64,000 bases of DNA from positions 83,718 through 147,717 of the forward strand of contig JAPCJP010000001.1 in assembly GCA_027886885.1 (NCBI GenBank), in the 5' to 3' direction. This stretch comes from Nitrososphaerota archaeon (GTDB lineage: Archaea; Thermoproteota; Nitrososphaeria; Nitrososphaerales; Gagatemarchaeaceae). Below, in pieces: positions 41,519 through 51,308 of this stretch. Position 1 is the first letter of the stretch. Each line of letters opens with the position of its first letter. Below the pieces are notes generated by a model. It was not told the DNA's origin and did not search any database. It saw only the letters and a list, made by a program, of their open reading frames with translations. A program made the position numbers and the translations under genes.

Positions 41519-44500
41519 GTGACGATGAGCAAGCAACACGGAAGGCCATATGACTCGTGGGTCGTCCTTAGGGACCTCCTCGACAAGGAAGGCGTGGCAC
41601 GGCAGCACCTTAACAGCTACAACGAATTCATCAGCAAGGGTCTCCAGTCGATCATCGACGAGATCGGAGAGGTCGAGATCGAGACCGTAAGCACCCCCTA
41701 CAAGGTCAAGTTCGGCAAGGTCGAGTTAGGCCGACCTAGGGTAATCGAGATCGACGGTTCCGTAAGCAACGTCTTCCCGATGGAGGCGCGCCTGAGGAAC
41801 CTCTCCTACGCGTCCCCCATATTCCTCGACATGACCATCGAAGAGGAGGGAATGTCTCGGGAGGCTACGAGGCAGCAGATAGGCGACCTGCCAGTGATGA
41901 TCCGGTCGGACCTGTGTCAGCTCTCCAAGATGAACAAGGAGCAGCTCATCGCCGCCAGCGAAGACCCCAACGACCAGGGCGGCTATTTCATTATCAACGG
42001 TTCCGAGAGGGTGATCGTCGGTCTCGAGGACCTCTCCCCCAACAAGATCCTGGTAGACGTCGAGAAGGCGGGCGGTTCCGTCACCTACAAGGCTAGGGTC
42101 TACTCCTCGGTCGTAGGCTACCGGTCCAAGCTCGAGGCTACGCTCAAGCAGGACGGGGCCATCAACGTCAAGATCCCAAGTTGCCCCGTTGACCTTCCGT
42201 TCGTCATAGTGATGCGGGCCCTTGGCATAAAGTCCGACAAGGACATCGCCAACGCGGTCTCGCCGAAGCCGGAGATTCAGGACCTCCTAGAGGTCTCGTT
42301 CGACAAGGCCAGCGAAGCGCCCACGGACAAGGACGCCCTCGTGTACATCGGCAACAGGGTCGCGCACGGAATGCTAGAGGAGTTCAGGATCAAGAGGGCG
42401 CAGTCCATGCTCGATTGGGGCTTCCTCCCGCACCTCGGCAAGCTCGAGGATCGGCGATACGACAAGGCCATGTTCCTTGGCGAGGCCATATGCAAACTGC
42501 TCGAGCTCAGGCTGAGCTGGATAGAGTCCGATGACAAGGACCACTACGGTAACAAGGTCATCAAGTTCGCAGGCCAGATGCTCGCTGACCTCTTCAGGAC
42601 TTCCTTCCGGAACCTGGTGAGGGACATGAAGTACCAGCTGGAGCGCGCCGGACAGAAGAGAGGAGGGAACGTCGTGGGCGCTGCTATCCGGACGGGGATC
42701 ATCACTGACAAGCTGAACAACGCGATCGCGACTGGCAACTGGGGAAGGGGCAAGGTCGGAGTGACCCAGCTCCTCGACAGGACCAACTACCTGAGCACTC
42801 TCAGCCACCTCAGAAGGGTCCAGTCGCCGCTCAGCAGGTCCCAGCCGAACTTCGAGGCGAGAGACCTTCACGCCACCCACTTCGGGAGGATCTGCCCCTC
42901 GGAGACCCCGGAGGGCGTCAATTGCGGGCTCGTCAAGAACCTCGCACTTTCTGCGACCATCTCGGTCAGCGTACCTCCGTCGGAGGTAGAGGAGAGGCTC
43001 TGGGAGCTCGGTGCCAAGCCTATCAGGGACGTACCCGAGAAGCTGGCGCTCGACGGGTGCAAGATATTCATGGACGGTCGCTTTATCGGCTACGTCGATG
43101 ACGGAGACAGACTTGCGAACGCGTTCAGGAAGCTGCGCCGCGAGGGGCAGATCAACCCGAGCGCGAGCGTACTCCATTACGAGCCCACCAACAAGAAGGG
43201 CTACGCTAGGCTCTACATCAGCCTGAGCGCGGGCAGGGTCATGAGGCCGCTCATCGTCGTCGAGAACAACAAACCGTTGCTCACCCAGGAGATGATCACC
43301 AAGGTCGTCGCAGGAGAGCTGACCTGGAGGGACCTCGTCGAGCGGGGCATCGTCGAACTGATCGACGCCAACGAAGAGGAGAATTGCCTACTGGCCATGT
43401 CGCCAGAAGAGATAACCTCCAAGCACACCCACCTCGAGCTATACCCAGGTGCAATGTTCGGCATCGCCGCATCGATCATCCCATACCCCGAGCACAACCA
43501 GTCTCCAAGGAACACCTACGAGTCTGCCATGGCGAAGCAGTCGCTAGGCTTCTCGACGCCGACCTACCCACTCTCGACCTTCGTGAGACAACACCTTCTG
43601 GTCAGCCCGCAGTCGCCGATGGTCAAGACCAAATCCACGGAACTGCTCAACATCACCGAGAGGCCCTTCGGGACCAACGCCGTGGTCGCAGTCCTCTCCT
43701 TCGAGGGCTACAACATAGAGGACGCCATCATCATGAACAAGTCCTCGATCGAGAGGGGCTTCGCCCGCTCGTTCTTCTACAGGCTCTACGAGGGCGAGTC
43801 CAAGCAGTACCTAGGAGGTATGCGCGACACGTTCGAGGTTCCCTCGGCCGAGTCCAACATCAGAGGCTACAGAGGCGAGAAGTTCTACAGGCTCCTGGAG
43901 GGTGACGGAGTGGTCATGCACGAGTCCCAGGTCACAGGGGGCGACGTGGTCATCGGCAGGACATCACCTCCGAGGTTCATGGAGGAGTACAAGGAATTCG
44001 AGATAAAGGGTCCGTATCGCAGGGACACATCGGTGGCGGTCAGGCCGACCGAGACCGGCGTAGTCGACTCTGTCTTCATGACCGAGAACGTCGAGGGAGG
44101 GAAGATGTTTAAGGTCAGGGTCAGGGACATGCGCGTCCCGGAGATCGGAGACAAGTTCGCGTCAAGGCACGGCCAAAAGGGAGTGGTCGGGCTCGTCGTC
44201 CCGCAGGAGGACATGCCCTACACCGCGGACGGAGTCGTCCCGGACGTCATAATCAACCCCCATGCGTTCCCATCGAGAATGACCGTCGGACAGTTCATCG
44301 AGTCCATCGCCGGCAAGGCAGCCTCGCTGAGGGGCTTCCCCGCCGACGGCACAGGGTTCGCAGGCGAGAAGCCAGCCGAGCTCGAGCACATACTCGAGGA
44401 GCACGGGTTCGAACGCACCGGCAGGGAGGTCCTCTACGACGGCAAGACCGGGAAGAAGTTCGCGGTCGACGTCTTCATCGGGGTCGTCTATTACCAGAAG

Positions 44501-44884
44501 CTCCACCACATGGTCGCTGACAAGATCCACGCAAGAGCCAGGGGTCAGGTGCAGATGCTCACCAAGCAGCCCACGGAGGGCAGGGCACGCGGAGGAGGCC
44601 TCAGGTTCGGTGAGATGGAGCGCGACTGCCTCATCGCATACGGCGCGTCCATGGTGCTGAAGGACAGGCTCCTCGACGAGGCTGACAAGACCGAGATCAA
44701 CATCTGCGAAAAGTGCGGCCTCATCGCCTACTACGACGCAAAGCAGCGTAAATACGCCTGCAAGGTGGACGGGGACCAGGCGAAGATCTCGACCGTGGTC
44801 GTCGCCTACGCCTTCAAGCTGCTTCTGCAAGAGATGATGAGCCTGAACATAGCGCCTCGGCTGAGGCTGAAGGACGCGGTGTAG
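41519..44884 (+). CDS. rpoB: RNA polymerase subunit B (single unsplit second-largest subunit)
   Basis: At 1121 aa the subunit is continuous; in many euryarchaea it is split into B'' and B'. Motifs include YFIINGSERVIVGLEDL (lobe), GRICPSETPEGVNCGLVKNLA, SFEGYNIEDAIIMNKSS, and the C-terminal KFASRHGQKGVVG and QPTEGRARGGGLRFGEMERD. The C-terminal zinc ribbon reads CEKCG then CKVDGD, so the fourth Cys is Asp1084. The start is GTG at 41519 or ATG at 41525. It lies in the canonical order between rpoH and rpoA. Confidence 0.97.
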   Translation: MTMSKQHGRPYDSWVVLRDLLDKEGVARQHLNSYNEFISKGLQSIIDEIGEVEIETVSTPYKVKFGKVELGRPRVIEIDGSVSNVFPMEARLRNLSYASPIFLDMTIEEEGMSREATRQQIGDLPVMIRSDLCQLSKMNKEQLIAASEDPNDQGGYFIINGSERVIVGLEDLSPNKILVDVEKAGGSVTYKARVYSSVVGYRSKLEATLKQDGAINVKIPSCPVDLPFVIVMRALGIKSDKDIANAVSPKPEIQDLLEVSFDKASEAPTDKDALVYIGNRVAHGMLEEFRIKRAQSMLDWGFLPHLGKLEDRRYDKAMFLGEAICKLLELRLSWIESDDKDHYGNKVIKFAGQMLADLFRTSFRNLVRDMKYQLERAGQKRGGNVVGAAIRTGIITDKLNNAIATGNWGRGKVGVTQLLDRTNYLSTLSHLRRVQSPLSRSQPNFEARDLHATHFGRICPSETPEGVNCGLVKNLALSATISVSVPPSEVEERLWELGAKPIRDVPEKLALDGCKIFMDGRFIGYVDDGDRLANAFRKLRREGQINPSASVLHYEPTNKKGYARLYISLSAGRVMRPLIVVENNKPLLTQEMITKVVAGELTWRDLVERGIVELIDANEEENCLLAMSPEEITSKHTHLELYPGAMFGIAASIIPYPEHNQSPRNTYESAMAKQSLGFSTPTYPLSTFVRQHLLVSPQSPMVKTKSTELLNITERPFGTNAVVAVLSFEGYNIEDAIIMNKSSIERGFARSFFYRLYEGESKQYLGGMRDTFEVPSAESNIRGYRGEKFYRLLEGDGVVMHESQVTGGDVVIGRTSPPRFMEEYKEFEIKGPYRRDTSVAVRPTETGVVDSVFMTENVEGGKMFKVRVRDMRVPEIGDKFASRHGQKGVVGLVVPQEDMPYTADGVVPDVIINPHAFPSRMTVGQFIESIAGKAASLRGFPADGTGFAGEKPAELEHILEEHGFERTGREVLYDGKTGKKFAVDVFIGVVYYQKLHHMVADKIHARARGQVQMLTKQPTEGRARGGGLRFGEMERDCLIAYGASMVLKDRLLDEADKTEINICEKCGLIAYYDAKQRKYACKVDGDQAKISTVVVAYAFKLLLQEMMSLNIAPRLRLKDAV

Positions 44885-44896
44885 TGGTGAAATAGA

Positions 44897-47800
44897 TTGG
44901 CAATGGAAGAAGCGCTCCGAACAATTCGCGGGATAGATTTCGCACTGCTCTCGCCGACCGAGGTACGAAAGTACTCCGTGGCCGAGATAACCCAGCCAGA
45001 GACCTACGACGAGGATGGTATGCCCGTACAGGGCGGCCTCATGGACGGAAGGCTCGGCACATTAGAGCCGGGACAGAAGTGCGCCACATGCGGGAACACC
45101 GCCTCTCGCTGCCCGGGACACTTCGGTCACATCGAGCTCGCAGAGCCGGTGCTGCATATGGCCTTCGTCAGCGATATCAACAAACTCATCCAGGCAACAT
45201 GCAGGACCTGCGGCAGGATACTCCTCCCACAGCCTGAGCTCGACGCGTACAAACTTCGCATCGACCACGCGACGGAGTTCACTCCGACGCTGAAGGAGGA
45301 ACTGGCGAAGGAGATGCTGACAAAGGCGAAGAAGGTCAAGCTCTGTCCCCACTGCGGCAAACAGCAATACCAGATTGAGCTCACAAAGCCCACCATCTTC
45401 CACGAGATCACGGAAGAAGGCGGCGCGACCAGGCTGCTTCCGGGAGCTATTCGCGAGAGGCTCGAAAGAATCTCCAACGAGGACCTCGAGATTCTCAACT
45501 ACAACCCGAAGGTCGCGAGACCTGAGTGGTTCGTCCTCCAGGTACTCCCAGTACCTCCTCTGACCGTGAGGCCCTCGATAACCCTAGAGTCGGGAATCAG
45601 GTCCGAGGACGACCTCACGCACAAGATAGTGGACATCCTCAGGGTGAACCAGAGGGTGAGGGAAGCAAAGGAGTCCGGAACTCCGCACCTCATCGTCCAG
45701 GACCTCGTGGACCTCCTTCACTATCACGTGACGACCTACTTCGACAACGAGGTCTCGGGGATTCCCCAGGCCCACCACCGTTCCGGCAGACCGCTCAAGA
45801 CGCTCAGCCAGAGGCTCAAGGGGAAAGAGGGTCGATTCAGAGGGTCCCTCTCAGGAAAGAGGGTCGACTTCTCCAGCAGGACCGTCATCAGCCCAGACCC
45901 GAGCCTTGACATAAGCGAGGTCGGCATACCGTTCGAGGTCGCCAAGAAGCTAACCCTCCCCGAGAAGGTCTCCCAGTGGAACATCGAGGGGCTGAAGCGC
46001 CTCGTGGTGCAGGGACCGTTCGAACACCCCGGCGCCAACTATGTCATCCGCCCAGACGGTGTGAAGATCAGACTCGACTTCGCGAGCGACAGGCAAGCCC
46101 TCGCGGACTCCATCGCCACAGGTTTCGTAGTGGAAAGGCATCTGATGGACGGAGACGTCGTCCTCTTCAACAGACAGCCGTCGCTTCACAGGATGTCTGT
46201 GATGGCCCACACGGTCAAGGTACTCCCGTTCAGGACCTTCAGGCTCCATCCCTCCGTCTGCCCGCCGTACAACGCGGACTTCGACGGGGACGAGATGAAC
46301 CTCCACGTCCCGCAGAGCGAGGAGTCCCGGTCAGAGGCTCTGATGCTGATGCGCGTCCAGGACCAGATCCTCTCGCCAAGATACGGTGGTCCGATAATCG
46401 GCGCGATCAGGGACTTCCTGACCAGCGCATACCTCCTCACAAGGGAGGAGACCTTCCTCACCCCTGAACAGTTCACGAACCTCGCGCTCGCAGGAGACTT
46501 CAAGGGAGACCTGCCTGAGCCCAAGGTCAAGGGCACCAACCCCATGTACACCGGCAAGCAACTCTTCTCGCTCTTCCTTCCGAAGGACCTCAACTTCGTG
46601 CTCACGTCCAAGTGGGGCAAGGCGAGGACCGGCGAGTCCAACGACGTCGTCATCAAGGACGGCGAACTTATCTCGGGCGTGATCGACAAGGCAGCCATCG
46701 GCGCAGAAGAGCCGGACAGTCTTCTCCACCGCATCGCAAAGGACTACGGGAACGACGAGGCCAGGCGCTTCCTCAACTCGATCCTCTCGGTCCTGAAGAC
46801 CTACATCACGAGACGCGGTTTCAGCTACGGCTACAACGAGCTCGGGCTCCCACCGGAGGCGGTCCAGAAGATCAAGGACACCCTCCAGGAGGCCTATGAC
46901 AACGTCACCGAACTGATCAAGAAATACAAGAACGGCACGATCCCTCTCACCAGAGGACTCTCCGCTGAGGGCTCGCTCGAGTTCTACATCGTCAACGAAC
47001 TCTCCAAAGCGAGAGACCGTGCTGGCAGGATTGCCGACAAGTCGTTCTCGATCGAGAACTCGGGCGTCATCATGGCCCGCACCGGGGCCAGAGGCTCCAG
47101 CCTCAACCTCGGACAGATGACTGCGGCGCTCGGCCAACAATCGGTCAGAGGCAAGCGCATCGAAAAGGGCCTGCGCGGCAGGTCGCTAAGTCACTTCCTA
47201 CCCTACGACCTCTCCCCTGAAGCTAAGGGCTTCGTCAAGAGAAACTACAGGGACGGCCTCACTCCGACGGAGTTCTTCTTCCACGCCATGGGAGGCAGGG
47301 AGGGGCTCGTCGACACTGCGGTCAGGACCCAGCAGAGCGGCTACATGCAGAGACGCCTTGTAAACGCCATGGAGCACCTGAGGGTCGAATACGACCTCAC
47401 GGTCCGGGACCCCAGCGGCAACATAATCCAGTTCCTCTACGGCGAAGACGGCATCGACCCCGCCAAGTCCGACCACGGACGGCCTGTGAACCTGGACAGG
47501 GTCATCAGCGCCGAGGGGCTGGTCAACCCGTCCCGCGCCAAGCTGGGTGACAAGGAGGCCGGGGGCCTGCTCAAGAAGTACCAGAACAAGTTCAACAAGC
47601 GCCTCTTCGAGGAACTCGAGGTCAAGCTGGCCGAGAGCCACCTGACCGAGGAGGGAGCCAAGAACGTGCTCGACAACGTCACCGAGTCCATCGACTATGC
47701 GACGGTGGAACCTGGTGAGGCTTCGGGCATCGTAGCCGCGCAATCCATCGGGGAGCCTGGCACCCAGATGACGCTCAGAACCTTCCACTTTGCGGGAGTA

Positions 47801-48679
47801 AAGGAACGGGACGTTACCCTGGGCCTTCCGAGGCTCATGGAGCTCGTCGACGCAAGGAAGATACCCGCCAAGCCTTCGATGGACGTCTATCTCACCGAAG
47901 AGTACAAGCACTCAAGGGAAAAGTCTCTAAAGGTCGCCAACGACCTGCTCTTCACCAAGGTGGGGAACGTCGTGGAGTACAGCGAAGTGGACCCGACTGA
48001 GGGCATCAAGCTGCACCTCACCGAGTCCGCGATGGCCGACCGCAACGTAAAGGCGGAGGACGTGGCTGAGGTTCTCGAGACGGGCAAGAGGAACGTCCAG
48101 ATCGAGAAGGGCGGCAAGGTGCTGCGCGTTAACATGGAGAACGCGGACCTGTCGGCGCTCTTCACTCTGCGCAACAAGCTCCTCAACATGAAGCTAAAGG
48201 GAATCCCCGGAATCACCCGTGTCACCGTAGTCCAAGAGAACGACGAGTGGGTCATCCAGACTGCCGGTTCCAACCTGGGCAAGGTCGTCCAGGTCCCCGG
48301 CGTCGACACCTCCCGCATAACCACCAACAACATCCACGAGGTGGCCCAGGTCCTGGGCATCGAGGCCGCAAGGGCGACGCTCATCCGTGAGGTCATGTCC
48401 ACGCTCGACGAGCAGGGGCTCGAGGTCGACGTAAGGCACATCTTCCTCGTGGCTGACCTGATGACCACCAAGGGCTACCTCCAACAGATTGGAAGGCACG
48501 GGGTCGCCGGCACCAAGAGTTCCGTCCTAGCCCGCGCCGCGTTCGAGATCACCGTCCCCACGCTGGCACAGGCCGCGATCCGCGGAGAGACCGAGGAGCT
48601 CAAGGGCGTCACCGAGAACGTTATTGTAGGGCTCCCGATCCCCGTCGGGACCGGCATAGTGGACCTATACATGGGCTGA
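44897..48679 (+). CDS. rpoA: RNA polymerase subunit A, fused A' and A''
   Basis: The 1260 aa protein contains both halves of the largest subunit in one chain. The clamp zinc site is CATCGNTASRCPGHFGH, a second zinc pair region is CRTCG/CPHCG, the catalytic Mg loop is NADFDGDEMNLH (459-470), and the bridge/trigger region is followed without interruption by the A'' part (EPGTQMTLRTFHFAGV, DVRHIFLVADLMT). Most archaea split it into two genes; a fused form is a feature I associate with Thaumarchaeota and relatives. The start is TTG 44897 or ATG 44903. Confidence 0.97.
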   Translation: MAMEEALRTIRGIDFALLSPTEVRKYSVAEITQPETYDEDGMPVQGGLMDGRLGTLEPGQKCATCGNTASRCPGHFGHIELAEPVLHMAFVSDINKLIQATCRTCGRILLPQPELDAYKLRIDHATEFTPTLKEELAKEMLTKAKKVKLCPHCGKQQYQIELTKPTIFHEITEEGGATRLLPGAIRERLERISNEDLEILNYNPKVARPEWFVLQVLPVPPLTVRPSITLESGIRSEDDLTHKIVDILRVNQRVREAKESGTPHLIVQDLVDLLHYHVTTYFDNEVSGIPQAHHRSGRPLKTLSQRLKGKEGRFRGSLSGKRVDFSSRTVISPDPSLDISEVGIPFEVAKKLTLPEKVSQWNIEGLKRLVVQGPFEHPGANYVIRPDGVKIRLDFASDRQALADSIATGFVVERHLMDGDVVLFNRQPSLHRMSVMAHTVKVLPFRTFRLHPSVCPPYNADFDGDEMNLHVPQSEESRSEALMLMRVQDQILSPRYGGPIIGAIRDFLTSAYLLTREETFLTPEQFTNLALAGDFKGDLPEPKVKGTNPMYTGKQLFSLFLPKDLNFVLTSKWGKARTGESNDVVIKDGELISGVIDKAAIGAEEPDSLLHRIAKDYGNDEARRFLNSILSVLKTYITRRGFSYGYNELGLPPEAVQKIKDTLQEAYDNVTELIKKYKNGTIPLTRGLSAEGSLEFYIVNELSKARDRAGRIADKSFSIENSGVIMARTGARGSSLNLGQMTAALGQQSVRGKRIEKGLRGRSLSHFLPYDLSPEAKGFVKRNYRDGLTPTEFFFHAMGGREGLVDTAVRTQQSGYMQRRLVNAMEHLRVEYDLTVRDPSGNIIQFLYGEDGIDPAKSDHGRPVNLDRVISAEGLVNPSRAKLGDKEAGGLLKKYQNKFNKRLFEELEVKLAESHLTEEGAKNVLDNVTESIDYATVEPGEASGIVAAQSIGEPGTQMTLRTFHFAGVKERDVTLGLPRLMELVDARKIPAKPSMDVYLTEEYKHSREKSLKVANDLLFTKVGNVVEYSEVDPTEGIKLHLTESAMADRNVKAEDVAEVLETGKRNVQIEKGGKVLRVNMENADLSALFTLRNKLLNMKLKGIPGITRVTVVQENDEWVIQTAGSNLGKVVQVPGVDTSRITTNNIHEVAQVLGIEAARATLIREVMSTLDEQGLEVDVRHIFLVADLMTTKGYLQQIGRHGVAGTKSSVLARAAFEITVPTLAQAAIRGETEELKGVTENVIVGLPIPVGTGIVDLYMG

Positions 48680-48684
48680 TAGAG

Positions 48685-48987
48685 ATGGTAGACCAACAAA
48701 TACTCGGACGCGTCCTCAAGGAAGCCGTAAAGTCGGGCAAGTATACCCTGGGAACGAGGGAGGTCCTCGCAGAGTTGAAGAGTTCCAAGGTCGTCATCGC
48801 CGCGGCGCCCCGCCCCGGGGCCGAGGGAGAAGTGCTGAAGAAGGAAGCCGAGAAGAACCACGTCCCGGTGATCTGGATCGAGAAAAACTCGGCAGCCCTG
48901 GGAAGGCTGGTGGGGCGGTCCCACAAGGTGTCTGCGATCGCGCTTAGGTCCATCAGCGATCAGGACCTAAGGCAGCTTCAAGCCTAG
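48685..48987 (+). CDS. rpl30e: Ribosomal protein L30e
   Basis: The 100 aa protein belongs to the L7Ae/L30e kink-turn-binding group: GKYTLGTREVLAELKSSKVVIAAAPRP, then VPVIWIEKNSAALGRLVGRSHKVSAIAL. It sits between rpoA and nusA, exactly where archaeal rpl30e is found, with 5-base spacing after rpoA. The stop codon directly precedes the GTG of nusA. Confidence 0.93.
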   Translation: MVDQQILGRVLKEAVKSGKYTLGTREVLAELKSSKVVIAAAPRPGAEGEVLKKEAEKNHVPVIWIEKNSAALGRLVGRSHKVSAIALRSISDQDLRQLQA

Positions 48988-49440
48988 GTGCCAGTAGTGC
49001 CAGAGATCAAACTCACCTCAGATCAGCTCGGACTGATGTCCATCTTCCAGAACATGAGCGGCGCGACCGTCAGGGACTGCATCGTCGACGACAAGCTGGG
49101 CAGGCTGATCTTCATCATCAACAGAGGTCAGATGGGTCTGGCGATCGGAAAGAAGGGCGCGACCATCCAGAACATAGAGAGGGTCGTCAAAAAGCCCGTC
49201 GAGGTCGTGGAGTGGTCTGACGACCCGGCAGAGATGATCCGCAACTCGCTCGACCCGAGGTTCGTAGGGGAGGTCAGGATCAGCGACAGGTTGGACGGGA
49301 CCAAGGGAGCGTCTGTGGTCGTGGACCCTAGGAAAAAGGGCGCGGTCCTCGGGCGCGGAGGAAGGAACGCGGAGAAGGCGAGGTTGATCGCCAAGAAGTA
49401 CTTCGGCATCGCCAACCTCCAAATCATTACGTCCCTCTGA
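48988..49440 (+). CDS. nusA: NusA-like KH-domain transcription factor
   Basis: The 150 aa archaeal NusA consists of two KH domains only: one with LGRLIFIINRGQMGLAIGKKGATIQNIERVV (GxxG loop GKKG), the second with VVDPRKKGAVLGRGGRNAEKARLIAKKYFGI. The bacterial S1 and N-terminal parts are absent, as usual in archaea. The GTG start abuts the L30e stop, so translation is coupled. It is the last gene before a new promoter for rps12. Confidence 0.93.
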   Translation: MPVVPEIKLTSDQLGLMSIFQNMSGATVRDCIVDDKLGRLIFIINRGQMGLAIGKKGATIQNIERVVKKPVEVVEWSDDPAEMIRNSLDPRFVGEVRISDRLDGTKGASVVVDPRKKGAVLGRGGRNAEKARLIAKKYFGIANLQIITSL

Positions 49441-49443
49441 ATG

Positions 49444-49453
49444 CTTTTATACG
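49444..49453 (+). promoter_or_regulatory. TATA box of rps12-rps7
   Basis: CTTTTATACG is 27-36 bases ahead of the rps12 ATG, right after the nusA stop, implying an additional start for the two ribosomal genes. Confidence 0.6.
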
Positions 49454-49479
49454 GTATGGATTCCGCGAGCTAATCCTAC

Positions 49480-49908
49480 ATGCCAGGTGGAGAGTTCTCG
49501 GCGCGTCAGATGCAGTTGCATCGCCAGAAGCTGCGCTGGTCAGACAAATACTACAAGCGCAAAATTCTGATGCTCGATGTCAAGGCTGACCCGCTGGAGG
49601 GTGCGCCGCAGGCTCGAGGCATCGTGCTGGAGAAGGTCGGTATAGAATCCAAGCAGCCAAACTCTGCCATCCGCAAGTGCGTAAGGGTCCAGATAGTCAA
49701 GAACGGGAAGCAGGTCACGGCGTTCCTCCCCGGCGACGGCGCGCTCAACTTCGTCGACGAGCACGACGAGGTCGAGCTCGAGGGCATAGGCGGGTCCATG
49801 AAGCGGGCAATGGGCGACATCCCGGGCGTCAGGTGGCAGGTATCGAAGGTCAACGGGGTCTCGCTCAACGAGCTGGTCTACGGGAAGAAGGAGAAGCCAA
49901 GGAGATAG
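49480..49908 (+). CDS. rps12: Ribosomal protein S12 (uS12)
   Basis: The 142 aa protein is of archaeal/eukaryotic length and has [30 protein letters not shown] and [38 protein letters not shown], the decoding-centre loops. It stands first in the rps12-rps7 pair behind its own TATA box. It ends 6 bases before rps7. Confidence 0.97.
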   Translation: MPGGEFSARQMQLHRQKLRWSDKYYKRKILMLDVKADPLEGAPQARGIVLEKVGIESKQPNSAIRKCVRVQIVKNGKQVTAFLPGDGALNFVDEHDEVELEGIGGSMKRAMGDIPGVRWQVSKVNGVSLNELVYGKKEKPRR

Positions 49909-49914
49909 AACCGC

Positions 49915-50523
49915 ATGAGTCAGAAGCTAGATTATCCGAACCTCTTACTCTGGAACAAGTGGGACCTCACCCAGGTCAAGGTCGAGGACATAGGGCTGGC
50001 CGGAGTGATAGATGCTAGGCCGACGTTGATCCCCCATTCGGGAGGGCGGCACGAGCACCAGAAGTTCGCAAAGGCAAGAGTGAACGTCGTGGAGCGACTC
50101 GTGAACCAGATGATGCACTTCGGCAAGAAGCACGCCAAGAACACCGGTAGGATGGGGGGGAAGAAGCAAAAGTCGATGAACATCGTCAGGACAGCTTTCG
50201 AGATTATCAACCTGAAGACGGGCCAGAACCCTGCCCAGATCCTAGTGAAGGCGCTCGAGCACTCGGCACCGAACGAAGACACCACGAGGATGTCCTACGG
50301 AGGGGTCGTCTATCACATCTCGGTCGACATTTCCCCCACGAGAAGGATAGACATAGCCTTGAGATTCATCTCCGAGGGAGTGAGGGAAGCAGCATTCGGT
50401 TCCATGAAGACCGTCGAGGAGGTCCTAGCAGACGAGCTGATACTCGCAGCCAGCGGGGACTCGAACAGCTACGCGGTCAAGAAGAAGAACGAGCAAGAAA
50501 GAATCGCGATGGCGTCCAGGTAA
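49915..50523 (+). CDS. rps7: Ribosomal protein S7 (uS7)
   Basis: The 202 aa protein has the S7 core GRHEHQKFAKARVNVVERLVNQMM, NTGRMGGKKQKSMNIVRTAFEIINLKTGQNPAQILVKALEHSAP and RRIDIALRFISEGVREAAFGS. The length is of the archaeal form with an N-terminal extension. A hairpin with a pyrimidine-rich tail follows at once. The usual downstream EF-1A gene is not adjacent; it lies 6.6 kb further on. Confidence 0.97.
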   Translation: MSQKLDYPNLLLWNKWDLTQVKVEDIGLAGVIDARPTLIPHSGGRHEHQKFAKARVNVVERLVNQMMHFGKKHAKNTGRMGGKKQKSMNIVRTAFEIINLKTGQNPAQILVKALEHSAPNEDTTRMSYGGVVYHISVDISPTRRIDIALRFISEGVREAAFGSMKTVEEVLADELILAASGDSNSYAVKKKNEQERIAMASR

Positions 50524-50555
50524 GGAGAGAAGCTCCCCACCTTACTTTTCTTTGT
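50524..50555 (+). terminator. Hairpin and pyrimidine tract after rps7
   Basis: GGAG-AGAAG-CTCC at 50524-50536 is followed by a T/C-rich run (TTACTTTTCTTTGTCC). It lies between convergent genes and overlaps the last codons of the hydrolase gene. Confidence 0.5.
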
Positions 50556-51261
50556 CCTCTTCGCTCTTGCCCTGCTGCATGGCCATACCGCGCAGCTCGG
50601 GCTCCATTTCGGGAGGCTCGGCTATCTTTTGCCACGGTGCAGACAGGAAGTCGCTGATGATAGAGAGGATCACGTCGCTCCGGTACGTCTCCAGCTTGTG
50701 TGCAACAGTAAAGTCGTAGCGCGGGTTCTTGGCGACGGGCGGCAACACCTCTAGACGCGCCGTCCTGATGGCGTCCCTCAACAGGTACCCTGCCTTCAGC
50801 TGGGTTACCAGGTCGTCCTCAGCCCATATTATGAGCGTCGGTCTGTTCACGCTGCCAAGCCTAGGGATCTGTGCCTTGTCATAGGTACCGGAGATGAGCA
50901 CCAGCGCTTCCACGGTCTCGGGCCACTCGATGGCTAGCTCCAGGGCGACCTGGCCTCCCCAAGATGTCCCTACCAGGATTCCCTTGCCGATGGCGAGCCT
51001 CTCCATGAGCTCGTGCACCACCCTCGCCTGTGCAACGTGGTCCGGCGTCTCGACCGGTCTCGACGACTTGCCAAACCCGATGAGGTCTGGAATGGTCAAC
51101 GAATAGTGGCTCGCGAGGGACATCAGGGGTCGCCAGGCGGACCAGTCCTCCCTCTTGTCCCCTCCGTGTAGCATGACCATGCTGGGGCCGCTTCCCTCCG
51201 AGGCGTAGTTCACCTGGTACTCGCCGAGTTCGACCCTCTTCTCCGTCGTGGATGCCTTCAT
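50542..51261 (-). CDS. Alpha/beta-hydrolase
   Basis: The 239 aa protein has the family order: MVMLHGGDKREDWSAW (oxyanion region), IPDLIGFGKSSRP, the nucleophile elbow VGTSWGGQVALELA, and an Asp in IWAEDDLVT. A final catalytic His is not obvious in the usual position; VAHKLE is a candidate. The substrate is unknown. I set the start at the ATG at 51261, because the longer frame runs into the neighbouring gene and because GATAAAACC (minus strand) at about 51287-51295 is well placed as a TATA box. The C-terminus is charged and probably disordered. Confidence 0.8.
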   Translation of the reverse strand: MKASTTEKRVELGEYQVNYASEGSGPSMVMLHGGDKREDWSAWRPLMSLASHYSLTIPDLIGFGKSSRPVETPDHVAQARVVHELMERLAIGKGILVGTSWGGQVALELAIEWPETVEALVLISGTYDKAQIPRLGSVNRPTLIIWAEDDLVTQLKAGYLLRDAIRTARLEVLPPVAKNPRYDFTVAHKLETYRSDVILSIISDFLSAPWQKIAEPPEMEPELRGMAMQQGKSEEDKEK

Positions 51262-51308
51262 GTCGGTTTGAGCCCTCCCGCACGCGGCCGGTTTTATCTC
51301 TTCGCCAT

